DNA of 64,000 nt from Saprospiraceae bacterium (GTDB taxonomy: Bacteria > Bacteroidota > Bacteroidia > Chitinophagales > Saprospiraceae), in NCBI GenBank assembly GCA_019187225.1, contig JABAQQ010000041.1, positions 62,001 through 126,000 on the forward strand, in the 5' to 3' direction. Position 1 is the first letter of the stretch. Every line of letters begins with the position of its first letter. The position numbers and the translations under genes were made by a program. Shown one piece after another: positions 17,020 through 25,077 of the stretch. Under the pieces are notes generated by a model. That model made no database searches. It was not told the origin of the DNA and worked only from the letters and a program-made list of their open reading frames with translations.

Positions 17020-17560
17020 ACCCAACGTTTTGTCTTTGTACCGGTTAGCGTCGTTCCCTTTCGTGCTTTACTTAGCATGGACGGGTCAGGAACGGCTTTT
17101 CGTCTGGTTTCTCTGCATCAATTTAGTGACCGACATCCTCGACGGACTGATCGCCCGGGCTTTCAACATGATGACGGAGATCGGCGCAAAACTCGATTCT
17201 TTGGCCGATGTAGGCACTTATATCCTTGCCTTTCTGGGCATTTATTTGTTCAAAAGTGCAACGTTCAAGCCTCATGTGTTTTCCTTTTCCATTTTTATCG
17301 GGCTGTTCGTGTTGTGCAACCTGTTCTCCCTGCTCAAGTTCGGGCGTTTTCCCAGCCTTCATTTGTATTCCTGGAAAATCGGCGGATATATCCAGGGATT
17401 CTTTTTCTTCGTGTTGTTCGTGTTCGGTTTCAACACGCCCTTCTACTATTTTATGGTGACTTGGGGCATTCTGGCTTTTTTGGAACACCTCGTTATTCAA
17501 GTGATGATAAAGGAAATGAAATCAAATGCGAAAGGATTGTACTGGATTTTGCGGAAATAA
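17000..17560 (+). CDS. CDP-alcohol phosphatidyltransferase family protein
   Basis: 186 residues, integral membrane. The family signature D-x2-DG-x2-AR-x8-G-x3-D-x3-D is complete (Asp45, Asp48-Gly49, Ala52-Arg53, Gly62, Asp66, Asp70). NIPNVLSLYRL at the N-terminus fixes the start at 17000. The enzyme swaps CMP on a CDP-lipid for a polar head group such as glycerol phosphate, serine or inositol phosphate. With the CarS-like gene 500 bp away it could supply the head-group step of the same lipid, though an ordinary phospholipid substrate is also possible. It overlaps the start of the methyltransferase gene on the other strand. Confidence 0.9.
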   Translation: MKIPLNIPNVLSLYRLASFPFVLYLAWTGQERLFVWFLCINLVTDILDGLIARAFNMMTEIGAKLDSLADVGTYILAFLGIYLFKSATFKPHVFSFSIFIGLFVLCNLFSLLKFGRFPSLHLYSWKIGGYIQGFFFFVLFVFGFNTPFYYFMVTWGILAFLEHLVIQVMIKEMKSNAKGLYWILRK

Positions 17561-17756
17561 ATGGGTAGGTTCTGAAAAACACCGGCAGGTCTGGCTGGAC
17601 ATGATCCCTCCGATGGAAAAATACCACGACCGGCGGGGGGAGATGCACATCCTATTCGTCGGGTTGGAGAAAGGCAAAGATGCCGACACCTTCAAGCCGC
17701 TGTTGAAAGTCGTTTTGGACACTTGGGGAGAAATAGAAGCGGCGATGAAAGAATAG
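17526..17756 (+). CDS. Small unrecognised ORF, possibly a gene remnant
   Basis: 76 residues; overlaps the end of the CDP-alcohol transferase gene by 35 bp. The part after residue 14 (EKHRQVWLDMIPPMEKYHD and on) reads like a helical, charged globular fragment and has ordinary codon use. The first 14 residues lie in the other gene and look accidental. It may be the C-terminal remnant of a lost gene. No family recognised. Confidence 0.3.
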   Translation: MRKDCTGFCGNKWVGSEKHRQVWLDMIPPMEKYHDRRGEMHILFVGLEKGKDADTFKPLLKVVLDTWGEIEAAMKE

Positions 17757-17766
17757 CCAGGAGTGT

Positions 17767-19296
17767 TCACCCCGAATGATCGCTGACCATCAGCCACTGC
17801 CCGCCGATCTTCTGCATCAGGATGGAAAAATGCCCTCGCAGCGGCTCGTTTTTTTCCGGGAAAACGAGGTTGAAACGCCCCACGACATAATAAAATTCAT
17901 CGTTCAGCCGCGTCAGGCACATGTTGTCAAAATACAAGGTGCCCATTTTGCCCGGCGGATAATGCTTGTGATAATTCTGCCGGATGTTCTCGTACCCGTA
18001 TGTCACCCCCGACCGCGATATGGTGCGAATGCTGTCGGACATCAGGTAGGCGCTCATGTAACAATCAATACTGCCCCGGTTCCAGCAATCTTCCTGTTTT
18101 TTGAAATTGTCGCGGATGGCTTTTTCATCTGCGGCAACGATGGCATCCTGCCACGACGCCAGGAGTTGCGCAAAGCGCTGCACGTGCGCGTGGTATTTCC
18201 GGCCCAAGCCCTGGTCGGTGTTGGTCTGAAAGGCGATAGAGAATCCGTATTTGGCGGAGTATTCCACCTGGGTCAGATAGCCGGGCATGATGCCAGCGTG
18301 GCCGAAGAATTTGCCGAGGGCTGTTTGCCAGACAAAAGTGCCGAGTCCGTAGCCGGTATCAGCGGGTTTTCCTGTTTTAAAATTAACGGGTTCAATAAGT
18401 TGTGCATACACATCCGGTTGGAGCACTTTGCCATTGTGCAGCCATTTCAGCCACCCGGCCATATCCTCCGCATTGGTCACAAAGCCGCCGCCGCACCACT
18501 CAAATTGTGGGTTCATGGCGTACAAACCATTTTCGACCGTCTTTTTCGGCAGATTGAAAAAGTTGTCGTCGCCGACATAGCCCTGCACCAGCCCGGGCAA
18601 AGCGCGTTGGGTGGACGGATAGGTATGGCGCAGTTGAAATGGATCGAGCAATCGCTTTTGGGCCTGCCGGTAAAAAGCATCACCCGTCACTTTTTCGATG
18701 ATCAGGCCGAGCAACTGATAATTCGTATCGGAATAGCCCCAGCCTTCGCCGACGGGGTGAACCGGAGGGAGGTCGAGCAAAACAGCAAGACATTCCTGCG
18801 GCGTCCAGGTGCGGAAGGGTTGGGATTTTACTTCATTCAAAAACGACTCCTGAAAAATGTAGCGGGGCAGGCCGCTGGTGTGGTTCATCAGCGAGCGCAC
18901 GGTCAGGTTGGCCGCGTTGGGCAGGCGGTAGTACCAGGCGTCCTTGTCCGCTGAAAAATACCGGGCGACCTTGTCGTCTAAGTTGATCTTTCCTTCCGAC
19001 ACCAATTGCAGGGCCACGACCGAAACGAACGTTTTGCCGGTGCTGCCCGTGAACATTTGACCGCCTGCGGACATGGCTTTTTTCAATTCAACGTCCTCCA
19101 ACCCCGCCGCTAAACTGATGAGCCGGCCGTCGGGCAATACCGCCGCCAGCGTAGCGCCCGGTAGCGCGTCGGCAGCAACGATGCTGTCGAGGGTAATTTG
19201 CATTTTTTCCCGCAACAACAGGAAATCGCTTTGCGCAGCGCAGAGCGATGTAAAAAAGATAAATACGGTTGAAATGGCAATTCTTCTTGTAAGCAT
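17767..19296 (-). CDS. Secreted serine hydrolase (class C beta-lactamase family) with C-terminal SnoaL/DUF4440-like domain
   Basis: 509 residues with signal peptide (MLTRRIAISTVFIFFTSLCAAQ). The beta-lactamase/DD-peptidase motifs are STGK (Ser85, Lys88), the tyrosine motif YSDTNYQLLGLI and HAG near residue 330. Residues about 385-509 (EKAIRDNFKKQEDCWNRGSIDCYMSAY...) resemble a SnoaL/DUF4440 cone fold. Members are esterases or D-amino-acid amidases rather than resistance enzymes in most cases. A serine hydrolase with the same core lies at 57050, without the extra domain. Substrate not inferable. Confidence 0.88.
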   Translation of the reverse strand: MLTRRIAISTVFIFFTSLCAAQSDFLLLREKMQITLDSIVAADALPGATLAAVLPDGRLISLAAGLEDVELKKAMSAGGQMFTGSTGKTFVSVVALQLVSEGKINLDDKVARYFSADKDAWYYRLPNAANLTVRSLMNHTSGLPRYIFQESFLNEVKSQPFRTWTPQECLAVLLDLPPVHPVGEGWGYSDTNYQLLGLIIEKVTGDAFYRQAQKRLLDPFQLRHTYPSTQRALPGLVQGYVGDDNFFNLPKKTVENGLYAMNPQFEWCGGGFVTNAEDMAGWLKWLHNGKVLQPDVYAQLIEPVNFKTGKPADTGYGLGTFVWQTALGKFFGHAGIMPGYLTQVEYSAKYGFSIAFQTNTDQGLGRKYHAHVQRFAQLLASWQDAIVAADEKAIRDNFKKQEDCWNRGSIDCYMSAYLMSDSIRTISRSGVTYGYENIRQNYHKHYPPGKMGTLYFDNMCLTRLNDEFYYVVGRFNLVFPEKNEPLRGHFSILMQKIGGQWLMVSDHSG

Positions 19297-19422
19297 TATA
19301 TGACCCGAATTTTACGAACTTCGGATGGCAAATATCCAACAGACTAACCAATCGCCCATGCAAAAACGACTGGCAGCCCTGCCCTTTCCCTGAACAACGC
19401 AACAATGCCTTGAAAGCGAAAA

Positions 19423-20121
19423 GTGCCCAATGACAGTCAGGGCAACCCCTTCCTCACGCCGCAGTTCACCTGGGCTTACGAACTCACGCACACTTTCCGG
19501 CAGCGCTTCGTCACCACATTGTCGTACAGCAAAACGACCGACAACATCACCCAAGTCATCAAACCCGACCCCGAACTGCCGCGCGTAACCATCCAGACGG
19601 ACGACAACATCACCGCTTTCGAATACTACGGCGCTACGGTGGCCGCTACTCTCGAACCGGCCAAATGGTGGTCGAGCGTCAACAATGTCAACGTCTTTTA
19701 CGGAAACTTCACGGGCAACGTGGCGAATACGCCCCTCGACGACGGCACGGTCAATTTCAACCTGAGCTCGAACAACACGTTGACCCTCCCCAAAGGATGG
19801 GCCGCCGAAGTCAATTTTTCTTACGAAGGCAAACAATTGTATGCCTACATGGACCTGAACCCCCGCTGGCAACTTTCCTTAGGCGTTCAGAAGACGCTGT
19901 GGGAACGCAAAGGAACCATCCGCTTCAACATCAGTGATATTTTTTGGACCATCAATCCCTCCGCCGACCTGGCGTTCACCGATTACCTCGAACGATTCGA
20001 CGTGAAACGCGAAACGCGGGTAGCGAATCTGTCGTTCACCTATCGCTTCGGGAACAATAAAGTGGCGCCGAGCCGACGGCGGCAGGGCGGAGCGGAGGAA
20101 GAGAAGCGGCGGGCGGGATGA
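19423..20121 (+). pseudogene. C-terminal remnant of a TonB-dependent-receptor-like outer-membrane beta-barrel protein
   Basis: About 230 residues resembling only the last part of the Bacteroidota OMP_b-brl_3 family: NPFLTPQFTWAYELTHTFRQRFVTTLSYS, long beta strands with alternating aromatics, ending FTYRFGNN plus a charged tail. There is no signal peptide, plug domain or ATG start (opens at a GTG), and the roughly 600 upstream residues expected of the family are missing. A hydrolase gene on the other strand ends the space 126 bp before it. It is best read as a truncated, non-functional leftover. Confidence 0.7.
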
Positions 20122-20388
20122 AGGGTGTTTTTCACGCTCTTGCACTCAATTCATATTCAATTTCATCGTCCGGCAAAAAGTCCCGATGATGTGATCCGTT
20201 GTTTTGTCAACAATGCATCTATGAATGGAGTTGCCGCCCGTGTAGTCCTTGTTGATGTGCTCCTGCATTGCTGCTGCCTTTTCCTTTGTCATTGCCTGAA
20301 TGCCGTCCTAAAATGAAATCGTTACAAGGTCCTGAATGTCGGAAAGCAGCACTTGCCGCAATATGACTTTGTCGCCGAAAATGGTGGG
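20122..20388. other. Intergenic, nothing recognised
   Basis: No convincing ORF, RNA gene or promoter. It follows the receptor remnant and leads into the inverted repeat at 20389. Confidence 0.5.
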
Positions 20389-20547
20389 ATAAGAGCATGT
20401 TGGGGATTTTCTCATCGGGCCAAAAACGAGGGCTTCTTTCGCGTTTTTGAAGGAGCATAGCAGGATCTACGTGATTGAAAAAAGATGAAAAATGGCGGAA
20501 AAAGAACCGTTTTTGGCCCGATGAGAAAATCCCCAACATGCTCTTAT
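20389..20547. repeat. 40-bp perfect inverted repeat around a 79-bp core
   Basis: Arms 20389-20428 and 20508-20547 are exact reverse complements. Each arm contains the core GCATGTTGGGGATTTTCTC, which recurs downstream of the PBP1A gene. The right arm overlaps the last 4 bp of the DUF262 gene, including its stop codon. The size and symmetry would fit a small non-autonomous element or a very strong terminator; no transposase is present. Confidence 0.85.
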
Positions 20548-22253
20548 ATCTTCCAAACACCGCAAGCTGTTTTAGCAAGCCCTATCTGTCGGTGTTCGAT
20601 CATTTTAGTTGTCCATGTTTGATTGGTAATTTGTTTTGTAATAGCATATTTACTGGATTCATAAATTGCTTTTTTTTCTAAAAACGGCTTGGCAGCCGCT
20701 TCTTTATTGTTTTTTGTAGGTTCTAAAAGCGTCAGGTTACCTATCATAAAAAGGTATTTAGAGTGTTGTTCCTCAGTGAATTCTGTTCGCCAATCTTCGT
20801 TCAATGATTCCGGCAAAATATGCTCTATGGTACCTTCGTCGGTTTCAAAGTCAAATTTGGCGCCATCCGGTAATTGTGCGTTAAGTTTATATAGTATGTA
20901 ACGTACGATCTTTTTCTGCTGACTATTATTAGTATTGAACGAACGAAGTTCAAAATACTTCCTGAATTCATCATCCTGCAAATAAATATCCTGTAGTTCA
21001 GCAATGATATCTTTGGCTAATGTTAATCGTACACTAAATATATCTATTGCAACACGATTATATACCTCTTCCATCCTATTAGTTTGAAGTTTTCCAATAA
21101 CATTATAGCGAAATGACAAGTTTACAACAGCACGTAATACTTTCTTAAACTCTACTATAGGTAATTTTTCAAATGATGCCATAAGTAGTGGATAACATTG
21201 TGTTACATTGAATAGAGTCAGAGCATTTATTAATTCTTCAGTATCTTTATCTGTTTTCCAATAATCGTCATATGGATTGGATAATGCATTGTAAATATAA
21301 GCTTGAGATTCTAAATGGTCTAATAAATCTAATACATCGCTATCTTTTTTCACAATTTGCTTAACGGCTTTAAATAAATATTCTTTTGGGACAAGTTCAC
21401 GTCTTGAATTGAGGTAATGTCGCAGAAAAACGGGAAATTTTTTCAATCCGATTGCATCTACAATTTTCTTCCATTGAGTTTTAACCACTGCTAAATCACT
21501 TGGGCTTTTACTTACTAATGAAAACATAAAGTTTTTCAATAGATCAGTAGCAGTGAGATCAACGCCACGTGAATTTAACGTCTCAAATACTGTATAAGCG
21601 TTTAGTTCATCTTTAACTGTAATTTGAATAAAGCGCAAATTATCAGCAACAAAATGAGTCAGAAATTTAGTAATTTCTTCGCCTTTGGGATTTATCTTAA
21701 ACAGATCATCAAGACGATTCAAAAAGAAACGATAAGCATTCCAAAGTAATTTTTCCGAATCAGATAATTTTGATATGGATACTGGTTGTCTAAACTGGAT
21801 TAGGCGGGATTGATAAAAGCCATCGTTATTTTCATTCAAGAATAATTTACTGGAATAGGTAAGTGAGGCAGGATCCTTCTGTCCAATAAATTGACGGGTC
21901 AGAATCTCTACACGCTCTTGATTAGCTTCCGTCTCAATACCCTTTTCTGCTAAATCTTGGATTGTTTTTATTACGGCCAATGCTAATATGCTCAGCGTGG
22001 AGAATCGTTGCTGGCCGTCAATGATCTGAAATTGCCGCTCTGACTCTCCTATAGATTGCAACACGATAGAGCCCATATAATGTGGTTCATCATGCCGGAA
22101 GGAATACAACAAGTCATTCCACAAATCCTCCCAGTTGTCTTCTTCCCAAGAATAGTCACGTTGAAAAAGCGGCACCCGGTAAATTTTACCATTTCCCAGA
22201 ATATCATTCAAACTGACTGTTTTTGTATCCAACAAGTTAGTAGATGCTGCCAT
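20544..22253 (-). CDS. DUF262/DUF1524 protein (GmrSD-like single-chain nuclease)
   Basis: 569 residues from the ATG at 22253 (MAASTNLLDTK); upstream ATGs at 22262 and 22295 are possible. N-terminal DUF262: YRVPLFQRDYSWEEDNWEDLW and IIDGQQRFSTLSIL, the ParB/Srx-like nucleotide-binding DGQQR motif. C-terminal DUF1524 HNH-like: GTIEHILPESLNEDWR... and IGNLTLLEPTKN. GmrSD enzymes cut DNA with modified cytosines as type IV restriction against phages. It is markedly more AT-rich than neighbours, which suggests acquisition by transfer. No other defence gene adjoins it. Confidence 0.88.
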   Translation of the reverse strand: MAASTNLLDTKTVSLNDILGNGKIYRVPLFQRDYSWEEDNWEDLWNDLLYSFRHDEPHYMGSIVLQSIGESERQFQIIDGQQRFSTLSILALAVIKTIQDLAEKGIETEANQERVEILTRQFIGQKDPASLTYSSKLFLNENNDGFYQSRLIQFRQPVSISKLSDSEKLLWNAYRFFLNRLDDLFKINPKGEEITKFLTHFVADNLRFIQITVKDELNAYTVFETLNSRGVDLTATDLLKNFMFSLVSKSPSDLAVVKTQWKKIVDAIGLKKFPVFLRHYLNSRRELVPKEYLFKAVKQIVKKDSDVLDLLDHLESQAYIYNALSNPYDDYWKTDKDTEELINALTLFNVTQCYPLLMASFEKLPIVEFKKVLRAVVNLSFRYNVIGKLQTNRMEEVYNRVAIDIFSVRLTLAKDIIAELQDIYLQDDEFRKYFELRSFNTNNSQQKKIVRYILYKLNAQLPDGAKFDFETDEGTIEHILPESLNEDWRTEFTEEQHSKYLFMIGNLTLLEPTKNNKEAAAKPFLEKKAIYESSKYAITKQITNQTWTTKMIEHRQIGLAKTACGVWKI

Positions 22254-22320
22254 TGTATACATTTTGCGTTTGCTTTGCAAATGTACACTTTTCAATAAAT
22301 TAGGCTGTTGCGATTTGGGA

Positions 22321-22410
22321 TTTTAATGACTTTTGGTGTTCCTCTACTCTAATGGGGCATCCTCAACCGCGACGAAGTACGCGGTTTTAATGATTTTTGT
22401 GTTCCTCTAC
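22321..22410 (+). repeat. Two-copy direct repeat upstream of the DUF262 gene
   Basis: A unit of 26-27 nt (TTTTAATGA...TGTTCCTCTAC) occurs at 22321-22347 and 22385-22410, 64 bp apart, with one substitution and one indel. The spacing is like a CRISPR repeat-spacer unit, but only two copies exist and no cas gene is near. Confidence 0.6.
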
Positions 22411-22440
22411 CAAGTGAATGGGCCCCCGTAAGGGCCAAAA

Positions 22441-22890
22441 TCAATTAAATACATACACTGCTAAAATCACAATCAGCAATGCTGTCAGCAGGGCGATTTT
22501 GCCGAGCGGTTCTGTTTTTTTCAGGTGCATTTCGGCATCGCCTTTTTTCGCTTTGCCGCCTTCCGAACCGATAATTCCAACCAACGCGGCTAAAATCAGC
22601 ACGAGCACTAACTTCGCGATAAGCATCGGCATATTCGCCAGCATTCCCCAATACGGCGTCATTAGAAAAATCCCGGAAATGACCAGCAGGGTCAGGCCGA
22701 TATGACCCATTTTGCTCAGGGCAAGGATGTTCAGCCGGAATTTCAGGGCATCCTGCTTTTCCATTTTAGCGCTGGCCATACCCAGAAACATGAATGCGAA
22801 ACTGGTGCCGAGGCCCATAGCCAGGCCTATGAAATGGATGATCAACATGATCTCACGCATGGCAGTTAACAGGTTGGTGAATGAATTCAT
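22441..22890 (-). CDS. Four-helix integral membrane protein, unknown function
   Basis: 149 residues from the ATG at 22890 (MNSFTNLLTAMREIM); an earlier start at 22932 would add 14 residues. Four hydrophobic helices: LIIHFIGLAMGLGTSFAFMFLG, GHIGLTLLVISGIFLM, LIAKLVLVLILAALVGIIG and IALLTALLIVILAVYVF. The His in the first helix and the HIGL in the second recall small haem- or copper-associated membrane families (DUF2269/CopD-like), but no firm assignment is possible. Confidence 0.6.
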   Translation of the reverse strand: MNSFTNLLTAMREIMLIIHFIGLAMGLGTSFAFMFLGMASAKMEKQDALKFRLNILALSKMGHIGLTLLVISGIFLMTPYWGMLANMPMLIAKLVLVLILAALVGIIGSEGGKAKKGDAEMHLKKTEPLGKIALLTALLIVILAVYVFN

Positions 22891-23017
22891 TACAGCGCCC
22901 ACGGCAGGCAGCACGGCCCCGGTGGTGCGCATCGGTCAAAAATAGGTAAACCTGAAAAAGCAACCAAGAAGTCGCCTGCAAAATAGCTGTATCCAACGAA
23001 TCCTGGAATGACAGGAC

Positions 23018-23311
23018 TCATTCCCGAACAGTACCCGAAAAAACGCTCGCTTTGGAATTGAACGGACTCCCAGACGATCTGCGGAAAGAGACCACCTGGC
23101 CGGTATGCCAGAGGGCGTCGGCGATGGGGCCGTTCAGCATGTTCCAGAACGGGAATACGGCTTTCGCATCGCCGTTGACAAAAACGATGTCGTAATCTTC
23201 CAACCTGCTGCCGGAGGTTTTGAGCAGGTCGCTGGCGGTTTTAAGGTTTTCCAGGGTCATTTTTCTTTTCACATCGAAGTATAAAGGCGAGCTTTCCTCT
23301 CCGCTGCGCAC
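23018..23311 (-). pseudogene. C-terminal remnant of a DinB-family protein
   Basis: The end of the frame (FVNGDAKAVFPFWNMLNGPIADALWHTGQVVSFRRSSG) matches the C-terminal part of a Bacteroidota DinB-like four-helix family. The N-terminal half, with about 100 residues and the first metal ligands, is missing; the frame runs open into the end of the peroxidase gene with no proper start (only a GTG). The break coincides with the peroxidase stop at 23321, so a deletion joined the two genes. Confidence 0.65.
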
Positions 23312-23320
23312 AACACATTG

Positions 23321-24662
23321 TCAATTACACCCCGTCTCCACGCGGGACAATGGGTCATTATTCGGAAAACAGTTGCCCGACAGCGTCTGAACCGGTGCAT
23401 ACCGCTCCAGATTCGGATCGTACAGACCATTTTCAAGAAACTCGACCAGGTCGGTCATTTCTTGTCCCGTCAAACCCAGCGGACGGAATTGTGCCGCAAT
23501 CTGTCCGGCCGGAACGTCGGGATTTTCCGGAATGCCGTTGTTGAAGTATTCCACCACTTCCCGCAAGGATTGTTTGCTGGCGCCGTGGAAATAGAAACCT
23601 GTATTTTTTAGGTTATACAACTGCGGGACTTTGAATTTGTACATGTCTTCCGGCAATCCCGTGAAGCCGCCGCGTCCGAAATTGCGCTTGTCCGAAGGAC
23701 CGGTCATGGCCGTTTTGGTAAAGGTTCTTGACACCCAAAGCATAGAACCGGTGCGGCGAGCTGTTCAGCGACGGACTGTTGTGACAGCTGACGCAGCCGG
23801 CTTTTCCAAAGAAAACCAAAGCGCCATTTTTCTGCTGCTCTGTCATAGCCGTCTTATCTCCTCTCAACCAGCGCTGGAAAGGCGCTTCGTTGGTCAGGAT
23901 CGTGCGGAAATAGGCGGCAATGGCAAAAGCCGCAGTTTGGCGGGTGTAACGTTCACTTGCCGGAATATCCGGAAAAGCCGCATCAAACATGGCGGTATAA
24001 CCCAAAGAATCGGTGACCTTCTTGTTCACGACCTGCCGGTGGACAATCAAGGCTCTTTCATTGTTGGCTTCCAATCCCTGCAATCCTTTGAAGTTGATCT
24101 CCACGAGCGAATCCTGTTGCCAAACCGATTCTGTGCCGATATTGACGCCAAATGAACCGAAAGTCCCAGCCCACAAGGCGTTGGTGACATAGGTCGTATT
24201 GATAGTTGGCAGCGGCCGGGCGCCCTGTGCATCCACATCGTCGCCTGTATACAAGGGATTTTTAGAACGGCCTTCGCCGCTTTGACCAAATCCGATCGCC
24301 CCGTCGGCAATGCCCTGAAAACGGCCCGCGGTGAATCCTCTTGCAGGAACATGGCAACTGCTGCAGGAATAAGTCGCTTTTGAAACCGGGTAGGTGGGTT
24401 CCACACCAAGACCAGTTTCAAAAAACAGCATCCGCCCCAACTCCACCTTGGTCGCCGTGACCGGATTTTTAACATCCTGGTTCGGTAGCGCAGCATAATC
24501 GCCGCTGACAGGCATAATATAGGCTTCAAATGAACCGGTGGCCGATTTCTGGTTCAACAGGTCTTCCAAAGCAATGTCCACATTGGTTGCCGGCTCGTGG
24601 ACGCAGGACAAAAAATAACCGGTGGCAGCGATGAAAAGAAAAACCGTAAATGTTTTTTTCAT
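23321..24662 (-). pseudogene. Di-haem cytochrome c peroxidase/MauG-like lipoprotein, frameshifted
   Basis: Reading frame from ATG 24662 carries a lipoprotein signal (FLSC, Cys20), first haem site CSSCH (Cys100-Cys103-His104) and second haem site CVSCH near residue 290. The frame is lost around 23690-23715, but a second frame (ending at 23321) continues the family seamlessly with SDKRNFGRGGFTGLPEDMYKFKVPQLYNL and on to the C-terminus. One extra base near the NGHD/TGPSDK junction explains it. The intact protein would be about 447 residues and would reduce peroxide in the periplasm with cytochrome c electrons. It could be a recent mutation or a sequencing error. Confidence 0.85.
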
Positions 24663-25077
24663 TAGAAAACAGGATTTTTAGATTATTATGAGGGTGATCA
24701 AAATGCTCCTTTGGCCCTCGTGCCGGACGGCGAGGGTGACAAAACAGATAAAAAACAGAGGGGGGAGTGATAATTTGGAAGAAAGGCGCAAGATAAAGTC
24801 ACCGCTTGCCTTAATTTGATGATTTAGGTCATTATGCCGGTATTTTAATGAGAATTTAAGGAGAGCTCCGCTGGTTCGGGGCATGTCCCGTTCCAATCAG
24901 CAATTTCCAGTTAAACCGGTTTCCTTTGACGCCTCGCCTTGTTCATCGTATGGTTGTTGGGGGTAGGACGATTCGCCATTCCCTGACACCCGACTAAAAA
25001 GCATTTGTCTAATACCCTCTGGCAGGACTATCTTTCAGCCGCCCTTTTCCGGTCTGTTCACCTCTCCGCTCGCTGCC
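24663..25077. other. Intergenic, probable divergent promoter region
   Basis: 415 bp between the divergent peroxidase and sugar-dehydrogenase genes. A 72-codon frame on the minus strand (24678-24896) has no coding character. No clear operator or RNA element seen. Confidence 0.5.

Noticed and set aside
22321-22410. CRISPR array
   Set aside because: Only two imperfect copies, no cas genes; kept as a direct repeat.
24678-24896. 72-codon minus-strand ORF upstream of the peroxidase gene
   Set aside because: No coding character and lies in a divergent promoter region.
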